64,000 nucleotides of DNA from Ruegeria sp. HKCCD7303 (lineage in GTDB: Bacteria; Pseudomonadota; Alphaproteobacteria; Rhodobacterales; Rhodobacteraceae): contig NZ_WVRE01000002.1 in the NCBI RefSeq assembly GCF_013111185.1, positions 744,001-808,000 of the forward strand. The letters are read 5' to 3'. Below the pieces are notes generated by a model. It worked only from the letters and a program-made list of their open reading frames with translations. It was not told where the DNA came from and ran no database searches. Positions 51,643-59,772 of the stretch are shown in pieces (position 1 is the stretch's first letter; every line of letters starts with the position of its first letter). Both the position numbers and the translations under genes were made by a program.

Positions 51643-52158
51643 ATGAAACACACTCTTCCGACGGTCGAGGGACTGAACCAGAAAGACGCTGCTAGATTAG
51701 CTGGGATGCATGTAGATACATTTAGAAAGCTGCTGAATGGCGAATATCCACCACCAAAGAACTCCCACGGGTACTATGAACTCGAAGCACTCGGTCAGTG
51801 GATACGGGACAAGGCCTATCGGGACAAAGTTTTACCTGTGCTGACGGCTGAATCGGATCAAGCCAAACTTGATCCAGCGCAGGAACGGGCACGCAAAGAC
51901 CGCGCGTTGGCTATTCGTACGGAAACGGAGAACATGGTCCGGTCTGGTCAATTGTTGGAATTGGACACTGTAACCGCAGCCGCGTTCGACATGGTTTTCC
52001 GGGTGAAAGCCCGATTGCTAAGGATACCCGCAGTCGCTGCAAACCTGCTAACAGGCATCACCGACAGAGTGGACATTCAAGAAATTATCGAGCGTGAGAT
52101 TCGGAATGCGCTCGAAGAAATGTCCACGGACTGGACCAGCCCAAAGGTGGATAAATAG
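51643..52158 (+). CDS. Small terminase-like DNA packaging protein (Nu1-like)
   Basis: A 171-residue protein. The N-terminal helix-turn-helix (LNQKDAARLAGMHVDTFRKL) and GYYELEALGQWIRD match the Nu1/TerS DNA-binding domain, and the C-terminal part (DMVFRVKARLLRIPAVAANL, then EIIEREIRNALEEM) is the oligomerisation region. It would recognise the packaging site. The nearest capsid gene is divergent. The ribosome site is weak (AGGTT). It ends 63 bases before the tRNA-side repeat. Confidence 0.8.
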   Translation: MKHTLPTVEGLNQKDAARLAGMHVDTFRKLLNGEYPPPKNSHGYYELEALGQWIRDKAYRDKVLPVLTAESDQAKLDPAQERARKDRALAIRTETENMVRSGQLLELDTVTAAAFDMVFRVKARLLRIPAVAANLLTGITDRVDIQEIIEREIRNALEEMSTDWTSPKVDK

Positions 52159-52220
52159 GTGGTTAATATTCAGATAATATGCTCTAAAACTTTGATTTTA
52201 ATATAAATTTATGGATATGA

Positions 52221-52234
52221 TGGTGCGGTCGAGA
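52221..52234. repeat. attR-like direct repeat within tRNA-Leu
   Basis: TGGTGCGGTCGAGA, identical to 43271-43284. It covers the CCA end, discriminator base, acceptor strand and the first bases of the T stem of tRNA-Leu(GAG), so the tRNA stays intact after insertion. Confidence 0.88.
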
Positions 52235-52307
52235 AGACTCGAACTTCCACGGGTGTTACCCCACAGCGACCTCAACGCTGCGCGTCTACCAATTCCGCCA
52301 CGACCGC
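52221..52307 (-). tRNA. tRNA-Leu (anticodon GAG)
   Basis: A complete 87-nt tRNA with encoded CCA. The acceptor stem is GCGGTCG paired with CGACCGC, the D arm has GGCGGAATTGGTAGACGC, the anticodon arm is AGCG-TTGAGGT-CGCT with anticodon GAG, there is a long variable arm as in class II tRNAs, and the T loop reads GTTCGAGTC. Its 3' end is the integration site of the element to the left. Sequence identity of its end to 43271-43284 defines the att core. Confidence 0.95.
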
Positions 52308-52448
52308 ACTACCTGTGACTTGGTAGAGCGGCGTATAGACGTTGGCGCGCACGATGTGAAGAGGCAAAAACGCTCTGGTTTAAATTACTCGGAAGCAGAC
52401 CTATCTAGCTGAATGATCACCACACATCCGATCTGACAGGAACCGCAA

Positions 52449-53108
52449 ATGACCTCAACCGAGAACCGCCCCATTGTACAGATCGACATCGTTTCAGACG
52501 TGGTTTGCCCGTGGTGCATTGTTGGCTTTAAACAATTGGACACGGTCTTGCAGCAAATGGGCGTGTTGGCCCGGCTGCGCTGGCATCCGTTCGAACTGAA
52601 CCCGAATATGCCACCCGAAGGTCAAAACCTGCGCGAGCATGTCATGGAGAAATACGGAACCACCGCCGAACAAAGCCAGCAAGCGCGGGACAGACTCACT
52701 TCGATTGGCGCAGAGCTGGGGTTTACGTTCAACTTCGGCGACGAAAGCCGGATGGTAAATACGTTTGCCGCACATCAGTTGCTGGATTGGGCAGAAGGGC
52801 AAGGTCAGCAACACCCGCTGAAGCTTGCTCTGTTTGATGCGTATTTTACCCAGCAGAAGGACGTCTCGGACTCCGAGGTTTTGCTGGATGCCGTTCGATC
52901 AGTCGGGCTTGATGCGGAAGCTGCTCGGCAAGCGCTTGAGAGTGGCCAACACACGGGCCCCGTGCGCGAGAAACAGCAATTCTGGACCAGCCGGGGTATT
53001 TCCGGCGTGCCGTCCATGGTGTTTGGCGGAAAATACCTGCTGACTGGGGCACAAGGGAGCGAAACCTATGCCCAAGTCTTGCAACGATGTCTGTCTGAGG
53101 CCGCCTGA
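52449..53108 (+). CDS. DsbA family oxidoreductase (FrnE-like)
   Basis: A 219-residue thioredoxin-fold protein. The active site is VVCPWCIVGFKQL (CPWC), with GISGVPSMVFGGKYLLTG (cis-proline region) near the end, as in the FrnE subgroup of cytoplasmic disulfide or 2-carbon oxidoreductases. No signal peptide, so it is cytoplasmic. It is followed by lipB after 40 bases in the same direction. Confidence 0.88.
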   Translation: MTSTENRPIVQIDIVSDVVCPWCIVGFKQLDTVLQQMGVLARLRWHPFELNPNMPPEGQNLREHVMEKYGTTAEQSQQARDRLTSIGAELGFTFNFGDESRMVNTFAAHQLLDWAEGQGQQHPLKLALFDAYFTQQKDVSDSEVLLDAVRSVGLDAEAARQALESGQHTGPVREKQQFWTSRGISGVPSMVFGGKYLLTGAQGSETYAQVLQRCLSEAA

Positions 53109-53147
53109 CCCCTTTCCCTGACCGCTTTGCACAGATATGAGGCCGGC

Positions 53148-53804
53148 ATGGAATGGAAAATCACCGATGGTCTGACCAGCTATGACGACGCCGTGGCCTT
53201 CATGGAGGCCCGCGTTGCCGAAATCGCACGCGGCAACGCTGAAGAATGCGTTTGGCTGCTGGAGCATCCGCCATTGTATACTGCCGGCACCTCAGCCAAG
53301 ATCGAGGACCTAACCGATCCTGATCGGTTTCCGGTCTATGAAAGCAAACGTGGCGGTGAATACACCTATCACGGACCGGGTCAGCGTGTGGCTTATGTCA
53401 TGCTGGATCTCAACAAACGCGGACGGGATGTGCGCCAGTTTGTAAAGCAATTGGAAACCTGGGTGATCTCGGCCCTGGCTGAATTCAATGTACACGGCGA
53501 GATCCGCGACGGACGCGTTGGAGTTTGGGTTCGGCGGGACGACAAGCCGCTCACGGTGACGGGCAAGCCGGCGGAAGACAAGATCGCAGCCATTGGTCTG
53601 CGCCTGCGCAAATGGGTCAGCTTTCACGGCATCTCGATCAACGTCGAGCCAGACCTGGAGCATTTCTCGGGAATCGTCCCCTGCGGGATCAGCGAATACG
53701 GCGTGACCTCTCTGGTCGATCTGGGGCTTCCTGTGACCATGGCTGATCTTGATGCCGCGTTAGAGAAGACATTTTTGGATGTCTTTGGTTCGAATGACGG
53801 GTGA
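53148..53804 (+). CDS. lipB: lipoyl(octanoyl) transferase
   Basis: A 218-residue LipB that moves octanoate from acyl carrier protein to E2 or GcvH for lipoate synthesis. Signature blocks are [37 protein letters not shown] with the catalytic lysine and [14 protein letters not shown] with the catalytic cysteine. ATG 53148 follows GAGG by five bases; the open frame begins earlier with TTG and is less likely. Full length. Confidence 0.95.
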   Translation: MEWKITDGLTSYDDAVAFMEARVAEIARGNAEECVWLLEHPPLYTAGTSAKIEDLTDPDRFPVYESKRGGEYTYHGPGQRVAYVMLDLNKRGRDVRQFVKQLETWVISALAEFNVHGEIRDGRVGVWVRRDDKPLTVTGKPAEDKIAAIGLRLRKWVSFHGISINVEPDLEHFSGIVPCGISEYGVTSLVDLGLPVTMADLDAALEKTFLDVFGSNDG

Positions 53805-54194
53805 GTCACCCTGTATCTCAGCAAAGCGAATCGGTGATATCATGCGAGCTTCAAAACAATACGCTCAAGCGGTTAGCTCTGTTTCCGACACCTGAAGCAA
53901 TTAACCGTGTTTAAGCCGGGTTTATCGTTTTTTTTAGACATTATTTAACTCAACTAGATACAAAGGGGCCGTTAACGAGTAGTATGAAACTGCCAATCAA
54001 GAGTGAGTGGTATGTTAACCGGTGATCCAGGGCTCGCCCTCGAAATCCGAGAAGTGTTTGGTTACGAGTCTGCCGTTCCGACCCCAAATCGGAACGGCAA
54101 TTCTCTTTCCCCTGATTGATACGCGCTTAAACGCCGCGCCCTTTGATGGGGTGTAGGTCCGAAATTCGTTACGGCGGATAACTGAAACTCAGCT
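53805..54194. other. Intergenic region with candidate small RNA or small protein
   Basis: A 390-base gap. It contains an A/T-rich stretch (about 53925-53960), two overlapping short reading frames from about 53982 and 54012, and a perfect hairpin at 54072-54098. No larger gene is evident. Confidence 0.55.
54072..54098 (+). terminator. Strong hairpin, possible 3' end of a small transcript
   Basis: GCCGTTCCGA-ccccaaa-TCGGAACGGC is a 10-bp perfect stem followed by AATTCTCTTTCCC. No annotated gene ends just before it. It could end a small RNA or a 35-codon reading frame (54012-54119) that runs through it. Confidence 0.55.
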
Positions 54195-54611
54195 TTACAA
54201 TGCGGCTTTGATCTTTTCGGCGTGCTGCGCGATCTGGTCGAAATCACCCATCTTTCCGGGCGGGCGCATCGACACGTCTTCATGACGCGGCAGGACATGG
54301 AAGTGCAGGTGGAAAACTTCCTGCCCGCCTGCGGCTTCGTTGAACTGTTGGATCGTCACTCCGTCTGCATCAAATGCCGCCTTCGCTGCTTGTGCCATTT
54401 TCTGCACCGTCTTCATCACGGCAACCAGTTGCTCGGGCGTGGCGTCCAGCACATTGCGGCACGGCGATTTGGGTATCACCAGCAAATGACCGTCCGAACG
54501 CGGCATGATATCCATGAAGGCCAACGTCTCATCATCCTCGAACACGCGGGTCGAGGGGATCTCATTGCGCAGGATTTTGGCAAAGATGTTGTCGGGATCG
54601 TAGTCAGCCAT
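54195..54611 (-). CDS. HIT family protein (histidine triad nucleotide-binding)
   Basis: A 138-residue protein. The triad VFHLHFHVLPRHE holds the catalytic HxHxH, and the N-terminus MADYDPDNIFAKILRNEIP is typical for the Hint/HinT-type nucleotidyl hydrolases. GGAGACCTGAT precedes ATG 54611; a longer frame upstream is antisense to the ctaD leader and unconserved. It is divergent from ctaD, with 305 bases between. Confidence 0.92.
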   Translation of the reverse strand: MADYDPDNIFAKILRNEIPSTRVFEDDETLAFMDIMPRSDGHLLVIPKSPCRNVLDATPEQLVAVMKTVQKMAQAAKAAFDADGVTIQQFNEAAGGQEVFHLHFHVLPRHEDVSMRPPGKMGDFDQIAQHAEKIKAAL

Positions 54612-54916
54612 ATCAGGTCTCCGGATTGCGGGTGTTGGCGTAGTTCTGAGACGCCTGCCCATGACGGTCAAGGCGGAACTCTGCCAAACGCCCTTGCGGG
54701 CCACCATCTGCGGCTTGAAAACCGGGCAGACATACCCAGATAAGCGCTGTTCGAGACACAAAAACAGCGTGACAGCCCCCTGCCCGCGACAATTAATCTT
54801 GATCCAGATCAAACTCGGCCATTGAAGGTACCCTCTTCGCAATCTAAAACCAGCAGGAATCCCGCGCGTTGGAGAGGTCCGACTGCGCGGTGCAGTTGCA
54901 ACAGGAGGCACCTATA
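54612..54916. other. Divergent promoter region of the HIT gene and ctaD
   Basis: This 305-base gap contains a perfect FNR-type box (54799-54812) and ends in the ctaD ribosome site ACAGGAGG (54901-54908). Nothing else is clear in it. Confidence 0.7.
54799..54812. promoter_or_regulatory. FNR-type binding site upstream of ctaD
   Basis: TTGAT-CCAG-ATCAA is a perfect match to the FNR/FnrL consensus TTGATNNNNATCAA, 105 bases before the ctaD start. FNR-type control of aerobic oxidase genes is known in related bacteria; whether it represses or activates here depends on the promoter position, which I cannot fix. Confidence 0.75.
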
Positions 54917-56575
54917 ATGGCAGACGCAGCCATTCATGGTCACGACCATGAAGACGAGCGCAGCTTTTTCCAGCGCTGGTTCATGTCGACCAACCACAAG
55001 GACATCGGGATTTTGTACCTGATCGTTTCGGCCCTGGCCGGTCTGATCTCGGTAGCGATGACCGTATACATGCGGCTTGAACTGATGCACCCCGGTGTTC
55101 AGTACATGTGCCTGGAAGGCTTCATGGCCGACCCATGTACCCCCAACGGACATTTGTGGAACGTTATGATCACCTACCACGGTGTTCTGATGATGTTCTT
55201 CGTTGTCATCCCGGCGCTTTTCGGCGGATTTGGCAACTATTTCATGCCGTTGCAGATCGGCGCGCCGGATATGGCGTTCCCGCGGATGAACAACCTGTCC
55301 TTCTGGCTTTACGTCGCCGGTACTTCTCTGGGTGTGGCCTCGCTGCTCAGCCCCGGTGGTAACGACCAGCTTGGTTCAGGCGTAGGCTGGGTTCTGTACC
55401 CGCCGCTGTCCACGACCGAGGGCGGCATGTCCATGGACCTTGCGATCTTCGCCGTGCACGTATCGGGCGCCTCCTCGATCCTCGGCGCGATCAACATGAT
55501 CACCACCTTCCTGAACATGCGTGCCCCGGGCATGACCCTGTTCAAGGTGCCGCTGTTCAGCTGGTCAATCTTCGTCACCTCTTGGCTGATTCTGCTGTCG
55601 CTGCCGGTTCTGGCAGGCGCGATCACCATGTTGCTGATGGATCGCAACTTTGGTTTCACCTTCTTTGACCCTGCTGGTGGCGGTGACCCGATCCTGTATC
55701 AGCACATCCTGTGGTTCTTCGGCCACCCGGAAGTGTACATCGTGATCCTGCCCGGTTTCGGCATCATCAGCCACGTGATCGCTACCTTCGCGCGCAAGCC
55801 AATCTTTGGCTACCTGCCGATGGTTTGGGCGATCATCGCGATCGGTGTTCTGGGCTTCGTTGTGTGGGCGCACCACATGTACACCGTTGGCATGTCGCTA
55901 CGTCAGCAGGCCTATTTCATGCTGGCAACGATGGTTATTGCTGTTCCGACTGGCGTTAAGGTCTTCTCGTGGATTGCGACCATGTGGGGCGGCTCGATCG
56001 AGTTCAAAACTCCGATGCTGTTTGCCTTCGGCTTCCTGTTCCTGTTCACCGTTGGTGGTGTGACCGGTGTGGTTCTGTCGCAGGCCGGTGTCGACCGTGC
56101 TTATCATGACACCTACTACGTGGTGGCACACTTCCACTATGTGATGAGCTTGGGTGCCGTCTTCGCAATCTTCGCTGGCGTGTACTTCTACTTCTCGAAG
56201 ATGACAGGCCGTCAGTATTCCGAGTTCTGGGGCAAGGTTCACTTCTGGATGTTCTTCATTGGCGCCAACCTGACCTTCTTCCCGCAGCACTTCCTGGGCC
56301 GTCAAGGCATGCCGCGCCGCTATATTGACTACCCCGAAGCGTTCGCTCAGTGGAACTTCGTATCGTCGATTGGCGCGTTCATCTCGTTCGCTTCGTTCCT
56401 GCTGTTCTTCGGCATCGTGTTCTACGCTTTGTTCCGTGGCGCGAAAGAGACGCGTCCGAACCCGTGGAACGAATACGCCGACACACTGGAATGGACCCTG
56501 CCCTCGCCGCCGCCCGAACACACGTTCGAGCAGCTGCCCAAGCAGGAAGACTGGGACAAGGGCCACGCGCACTAA
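54917..56575 (+). CDS. ctaD: Cytochrome c oxidase subunit I (aa3 type)
   Basis: A 552-residue 12-span heme-copper oxidase core. Motifs: [14 protein letters not shown] near helix [19 protein letters not shown] with the CuB histidine and cross-linked tyrosine, AHHMYTVG with the two other CuB histidines and HFHYVMSLG with the heme ligands. It accepts electrons from cytochrome c and pumps protons. ACAGGAGG precedes ATG 54917 by nine bases. Subunits II and III are not in the window. A FNR-type box lies upstream and a strong terminator follows. Confidence 0.97.
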   Translation: MADAAIHGHDHEDERSFFQRWFMSTNHKDIGILYLIVSALAGLISVAMTVYMRLELMHPGVQYMCLEGFMADPCTPNGHLWNVMITYHGVLMMFFVVIPALFGGFGNYFMPLQIGAPDMAFPRMNNLSFWLYVAGTSLGVASLLSPGGNDQLGSGVGWVLYPPLSTTEGGMSMDLAIFAVHVSGASSILGAINMITTFLNMRAPGMTLFKVPLFSWSIFVTSWLILLSLPVLAGAITMLLMDRNFGFTFFDPAGGGDPILYQHILWFFGHPEVYIVILPGFGIISHVIATFARKPIFGYLPMVWAIIAIGVLGFVVWAHHMYTVGMSLRQQAYFMLATMVIAVPTGVKVFSWIATMWGGSIEFKTPMLFAFGFLFLFTVGGVTGVVLSQAGVDRAYHDTYYVVAHFHYVMSLGAVFAIFAGVYFYFSKMTGRQYSEFWGKVHFWMFFIGANLTFFPQHFLGRQGMPRRYIDYPEAFAQWNFVSSIGAFISFASFLLFFGIVFYALFRGAKETRPNPWNEYADTLEWTLPSPPPEHTFEQLPKQEDWDKGHAH

Positions 56576-56594
56576 TCCCAACATGATCCAAAGA

Positions 56595-56620
56595 AACCCC
56601 GCCCAAGTGGCGGGGTTTTT
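56595..56620 (+). terminator. ctaD terminator
   Basis: AACCCCGCC-caagt-GGCGGGGTT followed by TTT, a classic intrinsic terminator about 20 bases after the ctaD stop. Confidence 0.9.
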
Positions 56621-56697
56621 CTTTGCGCGGACCCGACGTTCGCCAATCAGGACAAAATCGGGTATTATATCAGTGCAAGACAGCCGGAGGGTCGTCT

Positions 56698-57297
56698 ATG
56701 CCTGAAATCGACTTTTGGTACTCGATCGGCAGTACTTATAGCTACCTAACCGTGATGCGTCTGGACGAGTGGTGCGCCGAACATGACGCCACAGTGAACT
56801 GGCGGCCGTTTAACGTGCGTACCGTGATGTCGACCCAACAGAACATTCCGTTTACCGGAAAGCCGGTCAAATCGGCCTATATGTGGCGCGATATCGAGCG
56901 CCGTTGCGCCAAGTACCACATTCACGCCAACCTGCCTGCGCCCTACCCTGTTTCAGACCTGGCTCTGGCCAATCAGGTCGCCGTGCTGGGAATGATCGAA
57001 GGTTGGGGTAAATCCTTTACCCAGGCGCTGTACCGTATCTGGTTCGAAGAAGGGATTGAAGCCGGAAGCGAGAACGCCTTGTCCGAAGCCCTTTTACGAT
57101 GCCAGCAAGACCCCAGGTTGGCGCTGGGACGGGCGCGCAGTGATGACGTCACCGCAGCGCTTGAAGCCGAAACAGAAACAGCTATGAAGCTGGGCGTATT
57201 CGGCGCCCCAAGTTTTGTCGTCCGCCAAGAAGTGTTCTGGGGAGATGACCGTTTGGACGATGCCCTGTCCTGGGCGCGTGTCGGTCACGTCATCTAG
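56698..57297 (+). CDS. DsbA family/2-hydroxychromene-2-carboxylate isomerase-like (GST kappa fold)
   Basis: A 199-residue thioredoxin-fold protein that begins MPEIDFWYSIGSTYSYLTVM. The active-site SxGSTYSY and the later GAPSFVVRQEVFWGDDRL are the signature of 2-hydroxychromene-2-carboxylate isomerase and GST kappa proteins, which use glutathione instead of a CxxC pair. CGGAGG lies six to eight bases upstream of ATG 56698; the frame is open further upstream without a better start. The true substrate is unknown, because naphthalene breakdown genes are absent here. Confidence 0.85.
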   Translation: MPEIDFWYSIGSTYSYLTVMRLDEWCAEHDATVNWRPFNVRTVMSTQQNIPFTGKPVKSAYMWRDIERRCAKYHIHANLPAPYPVSDLALANQVAVLGMIEGWGKSFTQALYRIWFEEGIEAGSENALSEALLRCQQDPRLALGRARSDDVTAALEAETETAMKLGVFGAPSFVVRQEVFWGDDRLDDALSWARVGHVI

Positions 57298-57341
57298 TCA
57301 AAACCCGTCGACACAAGACAGTCCTGCGCTATGTTCCCGAT

Positions 57342-57833
57342 ATGCCGTATACATGGAATCAGACATCCGAAACGGAACAAGAGCTGCGCCTTTGGCCGCA
57401 TAACTCTCTGCCTCCGCGCGGAGCTATGATCACTATACTTTCGGTGTTCCTGTTTGGCCTTATCCCTTTGCTGGCCATGCTGGGGTCCGTGGTTCTGTGG
57501 GGGCTATTACCCTTTCTTCTGATCACGGTATTTGGCCTTTGGCTGGCCATTCAGACCAACTATCGCGCACGCAGCGTTTTCGAGGTTCTGACGCTGTCTG
57601 ATACGCAAGCGCATCTGGTGCATTACACACCCGGCAAAGACCAACAGGAATGGTCCTGCAACCGCTTTTGGGCGAGGACAGAAATGCACGAGAAAGGTGG
57701 ACCCGTCCCTCACTATGTCACGCTTGTCGGTGATGGGCGCGAGGTCGAGATCGGTTCGTTTTTATCGGAAGATGAGCGGATAACGCTTTATGACGAACTA
57801 AGCACAAGACTGCGCGAACGGGTCGCGCAGTAG
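57342..57833 (+). CDS. DUF2244 membrane protein
   Basis: A 163-residue protein with two close membrane spans (ITILSVFLFGLIPLLAMLGS and LLPFLLITVFGLWLAI, about 28-70) and a soluble C-terminal beta region ending in LSEDERITLYDELSTRL, the pattern of the DUF2244 family common in alphaproteobacteria. Function unknown. Nearby ctaD might suggest a role in oxidase assembly, but this is weak, and there is a terminator and another gene between. Confidence 0.82.
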   Translation: MPYTWNQTSETEQELRLWPHNSLPPRGAMITILSVFLFGLIPLLAMLGSVVLWGLLPFLLITVFGLWLAIQTNYRARSVFEVLTLSDTQAHLVHYTPGKDQQEWSCNRFWARTEMHEKGGPVPHYVTLVGDGREVEIGSFLSEDERITLYDELSTRLRERVAQ

Positions 57834-57854
57834 GTCATCGTTCATTTTGTTTTT

Positions 57855-58340
57855 TCAGCAGTTGCCGTTTGACGCTGCGCAAAGGTGATCTTTGACCATC
57901 GGGCCCACTTTGCCAAAATCCATCTGTCCGGTGTAACGAGTCTTCAATTCGCCCATGACTTTACCCATGTCTCGGATGGATCCGGCCCCGGTTGCGGTGA
58001 TCGCAGTCTGAATCGCCTTTGACACCTCGTCATCATCCAGCTGCTTGGGCAGAAATTCCTCGATGACCGCAACTTCCTGCATCTCGCGTTCGGCCAAATC
58101 CAAACGGCCGCCTTCTTCATAGGCACGGGCGCTTTCTTTGCGTTGCTTTGTCATTTTACCAAGGATTTCAAGTACCTCAGCATCGCCGCAACCCTTGGCC
58201 TCTTCATTGTCCAAGGCGCGCGCGGCGATGTCACGGTCCTTGATAGCCGCGTTGATCAACCGCAACGTCGACAGACGCTCGGCCGCTTTGTCTTTCATTG
58301 CTTGCTTCAGGGCTGTGTTCACCCGTGATCGCATGTCCAT
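57855..58340 (-). CDS. GatB/YqeY domain protein
   Basis: A 161-residue YqeY-like protein, made of the tRNA-binding tail domain of GatB. Typical blocks are TALKQAMKDKAAERLSTLRL, IEEFLPKQLDDDEVSKAIQT and DMGKVMGELKTRYTGQMDF. ATG 58340 (MDMRSR) is chosen; another ATG is two codons later and a longer frame to 58448 has unconserved residues. It is thought to help charge or correct tRNA-Gln/Asn in the family; the exact role is unknown. Confidence 0.85.
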   Translation of the reverse strand: MDMRSRVNTALKQAMKDKAAERLSTLRLINAAIKDRDIAARALDNEEAKGCGDAEVLEILGKMTKQRKESARAYEEGGRLDLAEREMQEVAVIEEFLPKQLDDDEVSKAIQTAITATGAGSIRDMGKVMGELKTRYTGQMDFGKVGPMVKDHLCAASNGNC

Positions 58341-58462
58341 TTGGTTTGTCCATCCCCATGACAACGGAACCCCGACCATATCTAAACAAAAAGCCTGATA
58401 CAACAGGAAGCCATTACATCTAAGTCTTTGAAAAACAACAATAGCCAAAAATTTGAACAGGC

Positions 58463-58491
58463 TTGACCCACGCGCCTAACCCCCTTAGGTA
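58463..58491 (+). promoter_or_regulatory. Possible promoter and small hairpin upstream of carA
   Basis: TTGACC (58463-58468) and TAGGTA (58486-58491) with 17 bases between resemble a sigma-70 promoter 33 bases upstream of the carA ATG. The stretch CCTAA-ccccc-TTAGG (58475-58489) overlaps the -10. This is only a pattern match. Confidence 0.3.
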
Positions 58492-58523
58492 TGCGCCGGT
58501 TTACCTTGAAGGAGAGTCGCGCC

Positions 58524-59690
58524 ATGGCCCAGAACGCCCCGTCCAAGCCCACCGCATGTCTGGCATTGGCCGATGGTACATTGTTTTATGGCAATGGCTT
58601 TGGCGCCACCGGGCAGACTGTGGCCGAGCTGTGCTTTAACACAGCCATGACAGGCTATCAGGAAATCATGACAGACCCGTCATACGCCGGTCAGATCGTG
58701 ACGTTCACCTTCCCGCATATCGGCAATGTCGGCGTGAACCCCGAAGATGATGAAACCGGCGACCCGGTTGCTGCAGGCATGGTTGTAAAATGGGATCCGA
58801 CCGAGCCCTCGAACTGGCGATCGGCCGAGGAGCTCAAAGGCTGGTTGGCCCGTCGCGGACGGATCGCGATCGGCGGCGTCGACACCCGCCGTTTAACACG
58901 TGCTATCCGTCAACAAGGCGCACCTCATGTTGCTTTGGCCCATAACCCCGAAGGCAATTTCGACATCGAGGCACTGGTTGCAGCCGCCCGTGGGTTTGCC
59001 GGTCTGGAGGGCATGGATCTGGCCAAGGATGTGACCTGTGCTCAAAGCTATCGCTGGGACGAAATGCGTTGGGCCTGGCCTGACGGGTATCAGCGTCAGG
59101 AAGCCCCGGTGCACAAGGTTGTGGCCGTCGACTATGGTGCAAAGCGCAACATCCTGCGTTGTCTTGCGTCAGCTGGGTGTGATGTAACGGTACTGCCCGC
59201 AACAGCCACTGCCGCCGAGGTGCTTGCCCATCAGCCTGATGGAGTGTTCCTGTCGAATGGCCCCGGCGATCCGGCAGCGACCGGAGAATACGCTGTGCCT
59301 ATGATCAAAGAGGTACTGGAGACCACCGATCTGCCTGTTTTCGGCATCTGCCTCGGCCACCAAATGCTGGCACTGGCCTTGGGCGGTCAGACAGTCAAGA
59401 TGAACCACGGCCACCACGGCGCCAACCATCCGGTCAAGGATCTGGATACCGGCAAGGTTGAGATTACTTCGATGAACCACGGCTTTGCGGTTGATGCTCA
59501 GTCTCTGCCCGATGGCGTTGTGGAAACCCACCAATCTTTGTTTGACGGGTCGAACTGCGGGATTCGCATGACAGATCGGCCCGTTTATTCGGTGCAGTAT
59601 CACCCGGAAGCATCCCCCGGGCCTCAGGACAGTTTCTATCTGTTCGAGCGTTTCGCTGACGCCATGGAAAAGAAAAAACAGAGCGCATAA
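58524..59690 (+). CDS. carA: Carbamoyl-phosphate synthase small subunit
   Basis: A 388-residue glutaminase subunit that feeds ammonia to CarB for arginine and pyrimidine synthesis. The N-terminal domain has the TMTGYQEIMTDPSY-type block (AMTGYQEIMTDPSYAGQIVT). The class I amidotransferase triad is the cysteine in FGICLGHQMLALA and the histidine and glutamate in YHPEASPGP. AAGGAGAG precedes ATG 58524. CarB is not adjacent, as in many alphaproteobacteria. A terminator follows. Confidence 0.96.
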   Translation: MAQNAPSKPTACLALADGTLFYGNGFGATGQTVAELCFNTAMTGYQEIMTDPSYAGQIVTFTFPHIGNVGVNPEDDETGDPVAAGMVVKWDPTEPSNWRSAEELKGWLARRGRIAIGGVDTRRLTRAIRQQGAPHVALAHNPEGNFDIEALVAAARGFAGLEGMDLAKDVTCAQSYRWDEMRWAWPDGYQRQEAPVHKVVAVDYGAKRNILRCLASAGCDVTVLPATATAAEVLAHQPDGVFLSNGPGDPAATGEYAVPMIKEVLETTDLPVFGICLGHQMLALALGGQTVKMNHGHHGANHPVKDLDTGKVEITSMNHGFAVDAQSLPDGVVETHQSLFDGSNCGIRMTDRPVYSVQYHPEASPGPQDSFYLFERFADAMEKKKQSA

Positions 59691-59735
59691 CTCTCAAGCT
59701 TTGCAGTGTTAACGGCACGTTAACCTTGATCGAAC

Positions 59736-59770
59736 AACCCTGAGCACGGGTAACTGTGCCAGGGTTCTTT
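59736..59770 (+). terminator. carA terminator that also contains the next gene's ribosome site
   Basis: AACCCTG and CAGGGTT pair, with an inner GCAC/GTGC stem and one bulged A, followed by CTTTTT. It ends 46-80 bases after carA and just before the ATG of the following gene at 59773. The only Shine-Dalgarno-like sequence for that gene (AGGG) is in the second stem arm. Confidence 0.7.
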
Positions 59771-59772
59771 TT

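Larger units (their letters stand above)
43271..52234. mobile_element. Integrated phage-satellite-like element in tRNA-Leu(GAG)
   Basis: An 8.96-kb block bounded by 14-bp direct repeats, one of them the 3' end of tRNA-Leu. Inside are an integrase, an AlpA-like regulator, a primase/helicase with nearby iterons, cargo genes, a protease-capsid fusion and a small terminase. Portal, large terminase, tail and lysis genes are absent. These traits fit a helper-dependent satellite (PICI- or P4-like in lifestyle) rather than a complete or randomly decayed prophage. Its A/T content is visibly higher than that of the flanking chromosome in several genes. Confidence 0.85.

Noticed and set aside
54612-54911. 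N-terminal extension of the HIT protein by 100 codons
   Set aside because: It would run antisense through the ctaD leader and FNR box, and HIT proteins begin near MADYDPDNIF.
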